Source of the DNA: Planococcus maritimus
Lineage (GTDB): Bacteria; Bacillota; Bacilli; Bacillales_A; Planococcaceae
DNA length: 64,000 bases
Reading direction: 5' to 3'
NCBI RefSeq assembly: GCF_001592825.1
Contig: NZ_LTZG01000001.1
Span: 558,001 to 622,000, forward strand
The notes below the pieces were generated by a model. It did no database searches and had not been told where the DNA came from. It saw only the letters and a program-made list of their open reading frames with translations. Numbering within the stretch: position 1 is the first letter of the stretch; each line of letters begins with the position of its first letter. A program made the position numbers and the translations under genes. Shown one piece after another: positions 45,059 to 52,827 of this stretch.

Positions 45059-46084
45059 TTAGTTATTTGCCTCAAGCGCACGGTCGATCAAATCTGCGCC
45101 GATTTGGCCCTCGTATTTTTCGTAAACCGGTGCTGCTGCTTCGCGGAATGCGTCGCGCTGTTCATCGGTCAAGTCGTTGATTTGCATGCCTTCTGCTTCC
45201 AGTTGCTCCATGAACTCGGTATCTTGCTGCTGTGCAAGCTCGCGTTGCTGGGTACGGAACTCTTCAGACGCTTCCATCAACAATTCCTGCAAATCCTCAG
45301 GCAAATCATTGTAGAAATCATCATTCATAAGAAGAGAAGTGGCTGCGTAGACATGGCCTGTCAATGTCAGGTAATCCTGCACTTCGTAGAATTTATTCGT
45401 GTAATAAAGTGAAATCGGGCAATCCATTGCATCATATGTACCCTGTTGCAAGGCTGTATACAATTCACCGAATGCGAAAGGTGAGGCATTTGCGCCAAAT
45501 GCGTTGAACGTGTCGGTATGGAGCGGGCTTTCAAGTGTACGCATTTTCAAGCCTTCCATATCTTCCGGTTTTTCAATCGGCCCTTCGTTATTGGACACAT
45601 GGCGGAAGCCGTTTTCACCGAATACTAGCCCTTTCAAGCCATTGCTTTCCAAATCAGCCATCAATTCCTGGCCCAAATCCCCATCAAGCGCTTTGTACGC
45701 CGCTTCGTTGTTATTGAACAAGAAAGGCAAATCGAAAACTTGGAATTTTTCGTTGAACGACGCCATCGCCGCGACAGCCGGAATGGTCATTTCAATGTTG
45801 CCGAGCTGTACGGCTTCGATTGCTTCACGGTCAGACCCATACAACTGCCCATTCGGATACAACTCGACCTTCAGGCGGCCATCCGATTCGGCTTCTAGTT
45901 TTTCTTTGAAATCAACTGCTGCCACGTGTGATGACTGTTCTTCCGGTACTAAATGGGCGAGACGGATTGTGTACGTTTCGCCTTCTCCGCCTTCGCCGTC
46001 TGACGAACTGCCACTATCCGGGCGTCCGCATGCGGCAAGGATTAATACAAGCATCAGTAAAATAAGTCCAGTAAGTTTTTTCAT
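45059..46084 (-). CDS. dctP: TRAP transporter substrate-binding lipoprotein DctP
   Basis: A protein of 341 residues. MKKLTGLILLMLVLILAACG is a lipoprotein signal (lipobox LAAC). Mature features are YTIRLAHLVPEEQSSHVAAV, LPFLFNNNEAAYKALDGDLG and GLKMRTLESPLHTDTFNAFG, with Arg (in KMRT) that normally binds the substrate carboxylate. The likely ligand is a small organic acid. The FAD-linked 2-hydroxyacid oxidase encoded divergently (46961) hints at lactate or glycolate, but this is inference. The start overlaps the gntR stop by 4 bases. Confidence 0.92.
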   Translation of the reverse strand: MKKLTGLILLMLVLILAACGRPDSGSSSDGEGGEGETYTIRLAHLVPEEQSSHVAAVDFKEKLEAESDGRLKVELYPNGQLYGSDREAIEAVQLGNIEMTIPAVAAMASFNEKFQVFDLPFLFNNNEAAYKALDGDLGQELMADLESNGLKGLVFGENGFRHVSNNEGPIEKPEDMEGLKMRTLESPLHTDTFNAFGANASPFAFGELYTALQQGTYDAMDCPISLYYTNKFYEVQDYLTLTGHVYAATSLLMNDDFYNDLPEDLQELLMEASEEFRTQQRELAQQQDTEFMEQLEAEGMQINDLTDEQRDAFREAAAPVYEKYEGQIGADLIDRALEANN

Positions 46085-46746
46085 AGTTCCTCCTGTGAAA
46101 TGTATTTCAGCAGCCTATTCTCGATATTGTCGAGATGGGCAGCCAAGTGTTTTTTTGTCTTCTCTAAATCCCCTTGCTCTAATGCTTCAATGATGGCACC
46201 GTGTTCCCCGTGAGCAATCACGGCACTATCGAATACTTTTTTGGATAGCAGCAAGAATGCCCGGCTGCCTCCTGTATTGACGGTGTGGATCAATTCCCGT
46301 AAACGCTGGTTTGGGTGGTTTTCATAAAATTGATCGTGGAACCATTGATCCCAATCCATGAATTCCGCAAAATCATGCGCTTGAATCGCTTCCCATTGGC
46401 GTTCATGGGCATAGCGCAATTCCTTTAAGACATGCTGTTGATCTGCTTTCGATAACCCTTCAATTCCGTAAATCTCAAGCAATCTCCTGAGCTCCATGAT
46501 TTCCTTGACGTCCTGGTGGGTAAATCTGGCGACAAGCGCCGGTTTTGTTTTTCTTAACTCGATAAGCGCATCAACAGCGAGTCTTTTCAGTGCCTCCCGC
46601 AGTGGCGTTCGGCTGATTCCAAGCTCTGCTGCGAGCTTTTCTTCCGGTAGTTCGTCTCCTGGCTTCAATTCTCCAGTGATGATCATTTTTTTGATGGCTT
46701 CATATGCCTGTTCCGCTAATGTCGGCTGCTTGACGATTTTTCTCAT
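46081..46746 (-). CDS. GntR-family (FadR/FCD) transcription regulator
   Basis: A protein of 221 residues. The N-terminal winged helix has QAYEAIKKMIITGELKPGDE, LPEEKLAAELGISRTPLREA and LKRLAVDALIELR. The C-terminal FCD all-helical domain (about 85-215) has metal-ligand residues in WDQWFHDQFYENHPNQRL and HGEHGAIIEAL. It is the first gene of the TRAP operon and probably represses it until an organic acid binds the FCD domain. The start follows GGGAGGAATC. A palindromic site lies directly downstream of its promoter. Confidence 0.9.
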   Translation of the reverse strand: MRKIVKQPTLAEQAYEAIKKMIITGELKPGDELPEEKLAAELGISRTPLREALKRLAVDALIELRKTKPALVARFTHQDVKEIMELRRLLEIYGIEGLSKADQQHVLKELRYAHERQWEAIQAHDFAEFMDWDQWFHDQFYENHPNQRLRELIHTVNTGGSRAFLLLSKKVFDSAVIAHGEHGAIIEALEQGDLEKTKKHLAAHLDNIENRLLKYISQEEL

Positions 46747-46778
46747 GATTCCTCCCTTCCCATCCCAAATTTCCACAG

Positions 46779-46793
46779 TGTATACTGTATACA
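46779..46793. promoter_or_regulatory. GntR operator candidate
   Basis: TGTATAC-T-GTATACA is a perfect inverted repeat at about +1 to +15 of the gntR-TRAP promoter. It resembles the GTATAC-type sites of FCD-class GntR proteins and is ideally placed for autorepression. Confidence 0.65.
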
Positions 46794-46796
46794 GAA

Positions 46797-46825
46797 AGTA
46801 TAGAATACTCATTTTTGTTTGTAAA
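46797..46825 (-). promoter_or_regulatory. Promoter of the gntR-TRAP operon
   Basis: On the minus strand TTTACA (46820-46825), a 17-base spacer and TATACT (46797-46802). Confidence 0.7.
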
Positions 46826-46960
46826 CATAAATTTCAGAATAAATTCACATTTTAGACATATCCTTTTTTCATTAAAGAATCTATACTTTTAAGCTACGGT
46901 TCTACCGACCAAACTAACTCGTATGCATATTCTTGTATAAAACAAAAAGGAGTTGTTCAC

Positions 46961-48337
46961 ATGCCCCTCACCGAAACCACTAAATGGGTCGAAATTCTTT
47001 CTGGCCGCTTGAATCCTGGCCAAGTATCCACAAGCGAAGGCGAACGCTATCGCCATAGCCACGATGAATCTGATCACGCACCTGTAGAACCAGAACTGGT
47101 ATGCTTTCCTGAAAGCACAAAAGATGTCCAGGTAGTGCTTGCCTTTGCAAAAGAGCAACAAATCCCAGTTACCGCTTTCGGTGCAGGATCGGGGCTCGAA
47201 GGATCCGCTATCCCGGTTCAAAAAGGCATCTCGCTTAATTTCGAACGGATGAACCAAGTGCTTCATTTTGCGCCGGAAGATTTGCTCGTTACTGTTCAGC
47301 CGGGTATCACGCGCCTTGCCCTGAACCGGCGCATCAATCGGCAAGGTTTGCAGTTTCCCATTGATCCCGGAGCGGATGCATCGATCGGCGGCATGGCTGC
47401 GACCAACGCAAGCGGCACGACCGCTGTCCGATACGGCGTCATGCGCGATCAAATACTCGACATGGAAGTGGTGCTGACAAACGGCAGCATCATCCACACC
47501 GGCACAAAAGCCAAGAAATCTTCTTCTGGCTATTCGATCGGCGGCTTATTTGTCGGCTCTGAAGGAACGCTTGGCATCATCACCGAAATCACGTTAAAGC
47601 TCCACGCCATCCCCGAGCACGTTATCGCTGCCTCGTGCACCTTCGACACCCCACGTGAATGTGCCGAAGCGGCAAACAACGTGTTGCTGATGGGTATCCC
47701 CATTCAACGCATGGAGTTCGTCGACGCCCCGAGCATCAAGAAAGTCAACGAGTACGGCGGCTACGGCTTGCCCGAAAAGCACTCACTGTTTTTCGAGTTT
47801 GCTGGACTGACACAGTCAGCCAGTGAAGACGCGCGAATTGCAGAAGAGTTGATGACCGATCTTGGCGCACAGAATTGGCATGTCGCAGTTGATGCTGAAG
47901 AACGCGCGACCATTTGGAAAGCACGTCACGAAATGGCCTATGCGTACCGCCACCAGCCTGGCGTATCCGTCACGGGCGGGGATGTCTGCGTGCCAATTTC
48001 CAAATTGCCGGATCTGTTGGAATACGGGCGCGAACTGATTGAGGCAAGTGGATTAGAAGGCGGTTTGCTCGGCCATATTGGCGATGGTAATTTCCATACA
48101 TGCATCGTTTACGACCCTGAATCTCCAGAGCAAAAACGCGTGGCTTTTGGCATCAATGATCAACTGGCGTTTCGTGCCATCGAACTTGGTGGCACATGTA
48201 CCGGTGAACACGGCGTTGGTCTCGGCAAGCAAAAATTTCAGGAAAGCGAACATGGCGAGGCATTAGCGCTTTTCAAAAATATGAAGCAAATGCTCGATCC
48301 GGACAACATCTTGAACCCCGGCAAGATATTCGCTTAA
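46961..48337 (+). CDS. FAD-binding 2-hydroxyacid oxidoreductase (GlcD/D-lactate dehydrogenase type)
   Basis: A protein of 458 residues. The PCMH FAD-binding domain is shown by VTAFGAGSGLEGSAIPVQKG, IDPGADASIGGMAATNASGT and SSSGYSIGGLFVGSEGTLGI. The C-terminal FAD-oxidase domain contains GHIGDGNFHTCIVYD and GGTCTGEHGVGLGKQKF. It oxidises a D-2-hydroxyacid such as D-lactate or glycolate to the 2-oxoacid. It is divergent from the gntR-TRAP operon, which could supply the substrate. It has no partner GlcE/GlcF genes nearby, so it resembles single-subunit D-lactate dehydrogenases. Confidence 0.9.
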   Translation: MPLTETTKWVEILSGRLNPGQVSTSEGERYRHSHDESDHAPVEPELVCFPESTKDVQVVLAFAKEQQIPVTAFGAGSGLEGSAIPVQKGISLNFERMNQVLHFAPEDLLVTVQPGITRLALNRRINRQGLQFPIDPGADASIGGMAATNASGTTAVRYGVMRDQILDMEVVLTNGSIIHTGTKAKKSSSGYSIGGLFVGSEGTLGIITEITLKLHAIPEHVIAASCTFDTPRECAEAANNVLLMGIPIQRMEFVDAPSIKKVNEYGGYGLPEKHSLFFEFAGLTQSASEDARIAEELMTDLGAQNWHVAVDAEERATIWKARHEMAYAYRHQPGVSVTGGDVCVPISKLPDLLEYGRELIEASGLEGGLLGHIGDGNFHTCIVYDPESPEQKRVAFGINDQLAFRAIELGGTCTGEHGVGLGKQKFQESEHGEALALFKNMKQMLDPDNILNPGKIFA

Positions 48338-48380
48338 CTTTGTTTTTGAAAATGCCTACGCTAACTTGAATCACAAACAG

Positions 48381-48425
48381 AACCCCCAGCCAATTTGCTT
48401 TCGCATGATGGCTGGGGGTTCTTCG
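48381..48425 (+). terminator. Terminator after the FAD oxidoreductase gene
   Basis: AACCCCCAGCCA / TGGCTGGGGGTT with a 16-base loop, then TCTTC. The stem is strong but the T tract imperfect. Up to 48592 I see nothing else that I can support. Confidence 0.65.
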
Positions 48426-48592
48426 GTCAATATCACGCCCTTCCATAAGCAAGCGTGACTATTCCAGGTCTTAGAGGCTGGGCTGGGTACTGCATTTGTA
48501 CAAAAATCATCCCTTTGCAGCTCTATTCGCTGCTTGGCCTGCAGTTATTGGTATACTTAGTAAAATGAGAACCATTTAAAGGACGGGATGAA

Positions 48593-49573
48593 TTGAAACC
48601 ATTATCGCCAATGGGCGGATTTTTATACACCTATGCTTATCATCAAGACGAAAAAGATTTATGCCAATTGGAAATGCGCGCATTTTTTGGGCATGATACG
48701 GATGGCAAAGTCATCAAAAGCCATCAAGCCATCGCGCCAGGCAGAAGTCCGTTCATCAAAGAGCGGATTGAGCTATTGTTTGAAGGTCCCGACCTTGCCG
48801 CTATCGTAAAACAAGCCGCACAATTGGATATGGAACAAGCAACATTCAAAGTAATCTTCCCTAAAATCAACGGCTTGGATGTAACTGAGCAAGTAAGTTT
48901 TGAAGACAAGCGCGAGATGGAACGGCAAATCGGTTTTGTCATTAAAGGGAAAGCCGATGTCCACAATCCAGATATGATATTTGGCTTGATCCCCTTTGAG
49001 GGTTGCTGGCATTTTGGCATCTACCAATTGAGTGAATCGGTATGGTTTAAACACCAGCAAAAACCGCGTGAATATTCAACAGCGCTCAGCACAAAAACCG
49101 CACGGGCGATTGCCAATATCGCTGTTCCAGAACCGCTAGGCATCAAAGCAATTGACCCCTGCTGCGGCATCGGAACCGTATTGGTCGAAGCGCTATCTAT
49201 GGGCATCGATATTGTCGGACGCGACATCAACCCGCTTGTTGTCGATGGCTCGCGGGAAAACATTGCCCATTTTGGCTTGTCCGGTTCGGTCGATTTGGGT
49301 GCCATCGCCGATATTCAAGAACAATACGATGTCGCGATTATTGATATGCCTTATAACCTGTACACACATGCCACTCCCGATGAACAACAAGAGATTCTTC
49401 GTCATGCCTTGCCGGTCACAGAAAAACTGCTGGTGGTCACCATCGAACCGATCGACCACATGATAGAAAAAGCGGGATTCACCATTATCGACCGCTGCAT
49501 TGCCAAAAAATCGCTGTTTTTACGTGAAATTCTCGTTTGCGAGAAAATCAAGCTGCAGCATGCAACTGCATGA
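48593..49573 (+). CDS. SAM-dependent nucleic-acid methyltransferase (TRM11/RlmL-like)
   Basis: A protein of 326 residues. The C-terminal half is a Rossmann methylase: AIDPCCGIGTVLVEALSMGI (SAM-binding), DIVGRDINPLVVDGSRENI and the catalytic IDMPYNLYTHA, a variant of the (N/D)PPY motif used for exocyclic amino methylation. The N-terminal half has no clear THUMP domain. It may methylate tRNA guanine or rRNA. The start is TTG with AAGGACGGG upstream; the nearby ATG is out of frame with an immediate stop. It stands alone between terminators. Confidence 0.82.
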   Translation: MKPLSPMGGFLYTYAYHQDEKDLCQLEMRAFFGHDTDGKVIKSHQAIAPGRSPFIKERIELLFEGPDLAAIVKQAAQLDMEQATFKVIFPKINGLDVTEQVSFEDKREMERQIGFVIKGKADVHNPDMIFGLIPFEGCWHFGIYQLSESVWFKHQQKPREYSTALSTKTARAIANIAVPEPLGIKAIDPCCGIGTVLVEALSMGIDIVGRDINPLVVDGSRENIAHFGLSGSVDLGAIADIQEQYDVAIIDMPYNLYTHATPDEQQEILRHALPVTEKLLVVTIEPIDHMIEKAGFTIIDRCIAKKSLFLREILVCEKIKLQHATA

Positions 49574-49606
49574 GAAGGTCAAACCGCATGTAAGAAAAGC
49601 CATATA

Positions 49607-49642
49607 AAAATCACCCAGGCCACGTTGGTCCGGGTGATTTTT
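49607..49642. terminator. Bidirectional terminator between the methylase and LysM genes
   Basis: AAAATCACCC / GGGTGATTTT with an inner GGCC/GGTCC region, then T run; A run on the left. Confidence 0.9.
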
Positions 49643-49670
49643 TCTAGCCAGTTAAGCTTCGACTATGGGT

Positions 49671-50516
49671 CTATTCCAACTCTTGCACGGCGTAAGAAAC
49701 CATTTCATAGCGCTCTCCAACACGGACTACCGTAAACGTCATCCGCAAATCGTTGCGATCCGCCAAATGCTGAATCGGGCCATTCCCTTGGTAGAGATTG
49801 ACCGCGTAATAATCGCGGCCCACTTTCACTTCGATGACGCGGCCGTCTGCTAGTCCGAAAGGTTCTTCTGTCGTGAGTTCGAGCACTTTCCCGGTGATTT
49901 TAAGTGGCTGAAGTACCTGCAATTCACCACTTGGCAAGGTGACCGTGCTGCCGAATTGGTTTCGGAGCGTGTATTTCGTATCACCGGACTTTACGTAGTA
50001 CGTGGCGGAAGCCCGATGGATTACCCCGACATCGGGATATAGCGTCAAAACTTGCCCAATCATAATCAGATCGGATGTTAAATTGTTCATTTTCTTGATA
50101 CTGTCAATGGAAACGCCGGTTCGTTTAGAAATGGAGTACAAGGTATCCCCTTTGACCACTTGGTAATTGCGGTTGTCCAGATTCTCCTGGTTTCCGGACC
50201 ACGATTGGTTTTTGTGCGGAATGGCGATTTTTTGACCCACAATGATTCTGGTGCTTGTGGTAAAGTTCGCCGCCATAAGCTGTTCTACGACCAATCCGTA
50301 TTTTTTTGCAATGCTGTAGTAGGTATCCCCTTTTTGCACCGTGTAATAACTGGCCACTTCAGTTGCTGCACTGGGTGCCAAGGCTGGTCCGGCTGCTGCG
50401 GCTGACGATACGAGCGCCAGCGATAAAAGAATTTTGGAGATCCGTTTCTTCCGCGGCAGCGGTTGCGTCTTTATCTCTTGGGCTGGAGGGACAGGCTTCA
50501 AATGAAATTCAGTCAT
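49671..50516 (-). CDS. Surface protein with two LysM domains
   Basis: A protein of 281 residues. A short cytoplasmic start with basic KKRISK precedes one membrane segment (ILLSLALVSSAAAAGPALAP, about 27-46), probably a signal anchor. Two peptidoglycan-binding LysM domains follow: YYTVQKGDTYYSIAKKYGLV (about 57-100) and YQVVKGDTLYSISKRTGVSI (about 118-160). A third, weaker LysM-like start is YYVKSGDTKYTLRNQFGSTV. The last 80 residues (beta-rich, YYAVNLYQGNGPIQHLADRN) are unrecognised and lack a hydrolase motif, so it may be a structural wall protein. ATG 50516 follows GGGGAGG. Confidence 0.82.
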   Translation of the reverse strand: MTEFHLKPVPPAQEIKTQPLPRKKRISKILLSLALVSSAAAAGPALAPSAATEVASYYTVQKGDTYYSIAKKYGLVVEQLMAANFTTSTRIIVGQKIAIPHKNQSWSGNQENLDNRNYQVVKGDTLYSISKRTGVSIDSIKKMNNLTSDLIMIGQVLTLYPDVGVIHRASATYYVKSGDTKYTLRNQFGSTVTLPSGELQVLQPLKITGKVLELTTEEPFGLADGRVIEVKVGRDYYAVNLYQGNGPIQHLADRNDLRMTFTVVRVGERYEMVSYAVQELE

Positions 50517-50761
50517 TTTTTCCTCCCCGCTTTCCTGTTTATTCACTTACTACTTAAGTACCCTAAAGTTCATGAAAACAACCATTTTTTTGTTATTATA
50601 ATGTTATTTCAACCTAAATATAGTTCGGCAAATTAATGACTCTATCGTCCACTTCAATAAATTGGACGTGAAAACCAGCTATCCTTCACCGGTCTTTTAA
50701 CCATCAGACTCTGGATTGCACTAGCACTGTCTTTTCTAATAAAAGACGGTATGTAGTATTT
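50517..50761. other. Gene-free stretch upstream of the LysM gene
   Basis: I see no gene, strong repeat or terminator here. It is AT-rich and should hold the LysM-gene promoter, which I could not define. Confidence 0.4.
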
Positions 50762-50790
50762 TTGACTTTAGACATTTCACTAGCTATCAT
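50762..50790 (+). promoter_or_regulatory. Sigma-A-like promoter of the leader at 50.8 kb
   Basis: TTGACT (50762-50767), a 17-base spacer and TATCAT (50785-50790). The -10 is flanked by an 8-bp inverted repeat CACTAGCT (50778-50785) / AGCTAGTG (50823-50830), a possible operator pair. Confidence 0.6.
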
Positions 50791-50796
50791 AAAAAC

Positions 50797-50918
50797 ATGA
50801 GTAGTTCAAAATAGCAGCAAACAGCTAGTGTAACTAAATATTCGGGTAGAGTGAGTCAGACAATTGAGCTGGCGTAACGCCAAGAGAGCACCAGCTTCTT
50901 TTTGGCGTTTTTTATTTT
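50797..50918 (+). ncRNA. Candidate attenuator leader or small RNA
   Basis: The roughly 120-base transcript expected from the promoter above ends at a complete terminator (50876-50917), 60 bases before the M50-like gene. An alternative stem AGCTGG (50867-50872) / CCAGCT (50891-50896) uses bases inside the terminator loop and would compete with its formation. No riboswitch class I know fits. It could equally be an independent small RNA. Confidence 0.4.
50876..50917 (+). terminator. Terminator inside the leader of the M50-like gene
   Basis: AACGCCAA / TTGGCGTT with an 18-base loop, followed by TTTTATTTT. No gene on this strand ends just upstream. Confidence 0.8.
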
Positions 50919-50977
50919 GCACAATTATTCTTCAATGACCTTATTGTTTTTATCCCAAAGATAGAAAGGAGAGTTTG

Positions 50978-51544
50978 ATGTTCGGCTTATCCGACTTTCT
51001 ACCACTCGTTATTTCTGCCTTTATTATATTGCCCCTGACGATTTTACTAAGAGAAACCGGCTATTTGATAGCCAGCGCATTGGTCGGGGTTAAAAACCCA
51101 AGACTAACGATTGGTTCAGGACCTAGAGCTTTTAAAATCGGCATTGTGGATGTGCGCAGATATTATCAATTGTATAGCTGGTTTTCGTATGATTCCTTAA
51201 AACGAGATGGCAAAATTGCCTATATTTTTCTTTATGCCAGCCCAATCTTGATGACGCTTTCGCTCGCCTTAACCATTAATACCGCTCTTGCGAATGACGT
51301 CTTCGATTCTTTTATCACCTTCTGGGAACGTTTCGTGTTCTATGCCCTTTTTTATTTATTGTTCGATGTAGTTCCCATGAAGATTCAGGGCGGGATGCCC
51401 AATAATGGCATGATAATTTATGAGATGCTTCGTTATGGAAAACGGACGGATTACAACGAAAGCCCCTTCATTCCTGCAACTTCTGACGTTGATAAAGAAC
51501 AGGAAGAAATGCTTGAGAAAATTAAGCAAGATCAAAAGAAATAA
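50978..51544 (+). CDS. M50-peptidase-like membrane protein with degenerate active site
   Basis: A protein of 188 residues with about four hydrophobic segments (LPLVISAFIILPLTILLRET, GKIAYIFLYASPILMTLSLA, ERFVFYALFYLLFDVVPMKI) and an acidic tail. The position of the site-2-protease HExxH is occupied by RETGY in the first helix, and the distal metal motif reads MKIQGGMPNNGMII where peptidases have an Asp-Gly. The fold resembles small M50 proteins, but both zinc sites look lost, so it is probably not a protease. ATG 50978 follows AAAGGAGAG. It may be controlled by the leader upstream. Confidence 0.6.
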   Translation: MFGLSDFLPLVISAFIILPLTILLRETGYLIASALVGVKNPRLTIGSGPRAFKIGIVDVRRYYQLYSWFSYDSLKRDGKIAYIFLYASPILMTLSLALTINTALANDVFDSFITFWERFVFYALFYLLFDVVPMKIQGGMPNNGMIIYEMLRYGKRTDYNESPFIPATSDVDKEQEEMLEKIKQDQKK

Positions 51545-51555
51545 AGTAAATCATC

Positions 51556-51590
51556 AAAAGCCGTTGAGATAATTCTCAACGGCTTTTGTA
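51556..51590. terminator. Bidirectional terminator after the M50-like gene
   Basis: AAAAGCCGTTGAGA / TCTCAACGGCTTTT with loop TAAT. Confidence 0.93.
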
Positions 51591-51600
51591 TAGAAGAATC

Positions 51601-51906
51601 TTATATCCACCAACTCCAAGAAACGACGAGCGCGAGGATGGAAACCAGAATAGAAGCAATAACTGCCATGGAACGTTCCCTGCGGATCAGCATCGAACTG
51701 ATGCCGGAAATGAATGCGACGACAAAGGAGGCTAGGGACATTAATAGAAAAAATGTCAAAAGCCAGTTATCGGACACCTCTCCGTCAAACGCCAGCGGCA
51801 ACTCCTGGAACGCACCGGCAAGAGTGATGATCAACGCCAGCAATAAAGGGACAGCCGCAAAGACTACAGAAATATTGCCAAGCTTGGATTTAGGCCAGAT
51901 GGTCAT
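51601..51906 (-). CDS. Small membrane protein, three helices
   Basis: A protein of 101 residues with three hydrophobic segments: ISVVFAAVPLLLALIITLAG, WLLTFFLLMSLASFVVAFIS and MAVIASILVSILALVVSWSW. No family is recognised. The ATG at 51906 has GGTGGAGG upstream; an extension of 21 codons lacks a site. It lies 90 bases after the LytTR gene on the same strand, and a link between the two is possible but unproven. Confidence 0.65.
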   Translation of the reverse strand: MTIWPKSKLGNISVVFAAVPLLLALIITLAGAFQELPLAFDGEVSDNWLLTFFLLMSLASFVVAFISGISSMLIRRERSMAVIASILVSILALVVSWSWWI

Positions 51907-51996
51907 ATCAGCCTCCACCTTTCTTCTCGTTTTGCATTCTGCGTAAAGTATTCCACCTGCGCACCCCATTTCCTGCCGCCTCGATTGTAAAGATTG

Positions 51997-52647
51997 TTAA
52001 AATCCAAGGCGACTGCGCACCTCGGCGGTATGGTTTTGACTGACCGGGATGGTGGAGCCATCACGCAAGGTCAGCACATAATTTGAAGTGACGTCTTTTG
52101 CGATTTCTTCTATATAGTGTACATTGACGATGAACGAACGATGGACGGTCAAGAAATAATCAGGCAATTGCTCTTTCAAGTTCTTCAATGTATGGCTTGA
52201 GCAATAGGGCTCTTCGTCTGCATAGAACCAGGTTTTCTTTTGACTGCTCTCGATATGGGATACTTTTTCCACTGGAATCGGGCGCCAACAGTCCTCTTGC
52301 TTACCTGTCAAAAATGCTAAGGGCTTTTTTCTCCCTACCACGTAATCTGGTGGCAAAGTAATGACGAGCACGGCATCCCGGTTATCGATCGTAATCGGAT
52401 AGCCGACGCCATAATAAGCAGATCCAAGAACAGCTTCTTCAACATACATCTCGACTTTGCTGCCTTCTTTAGCGACGCGTGCCGCGATGGTACCGGATGA
52501 TACCGGCTGCCCTTCTTTAATGGAGAGATCATGGATTCCGGCTTTATAGTAAATATATTGATTTTCAGCCGCAACAGCGATCGATGCCTCTTTCGGAATC
52601 CAGTCCCCGATGATAAATCCTACCTGCTCCAATACAGTGTTTGCCAT
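51997..52647 (-). CDS. LytTR-domain transcription regulator without receiver domain
   Basis: A protein of 216 residues. The C-terminal LytTR DNA-binding domain is about 115-216: VEKVSHIESSQKKTWFYADE, LKEQLPDYFLTVHRSFIVNV and VLTLRDGSTIPVSQNHTAEV. The N-terminal 110 residues (GDWIPKEASIAVAAENQYIY, VLGSAYYGVGYPITIDNRDA) look like a small-molecule sensor (PAS/GAF-like plan) rather than a phosphorylated receiver. It is divergent from aceA-aceB, with an 18-bp palindrome between, so it likely controls the glyoxylate shunt in response to a metabolite. ATG 52647 follows AAGGGGA by 8 bases. Confidence 0.85.
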   Translation of the reverse strand: MANTVLEQVGFIIGDWIPKEASIAVAAENQYIYYKAGIHDLSIKEGQPVSSGTIAARVAKEGSKVEMYVEEAVLGSAYYGVGYPITIDNRDAVLVITLPPDYVVGRKKPLAFLTGKQEDCWRPIPVEKVSHIESSQKKTWFYADEEPYCSSHTLKNLKEQLPDYFLTVHRSFIVNVHYIEEIAKDVTSNYVLTLRDGSTIPVSQNHTAEVRSRLGF

Positions 52648-52769
52648 AGCCATTTCCCCTTTCAAGCCCATTCATCCGAATATGCCGCCTTTTATCCACC
52701 TATAATGGCTTTCGTCATTTTTTCAAGACAGGCTGAATATTCTGTTATATATTAATATACATCAAAACA

Positions 52770-52787
52770 AACTGTATTAATACAGTT
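52770..52787. promoter_or_regulatory. Perfect 18-bp palindrome before aceA
   Basis: AACTGTATTAATACAGTT, built from two inverted ACAGTT units. ACAGTT is a common core of LytTR-protein sites. It lies 40 bases before aceA in the shared region with the LytTR gene and is an operator candidate. Confidence 0.65.
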
Positions 52788-52827
52788 GATTTTAAAAATA
52801 CTTCTACACCGGAAAGGGATGGTTGGA

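Noticed and set aside
22534-48425. Similar hairpin stems CCCCCAGCCA at 22534-22557 and 48381-48420 as a dispersed repeat
   Set aside because: Only about 10 stem bases match; loops and flanks differ and no larger shared unit exists, so coincidence between two terminator-like hairpins is likelier.
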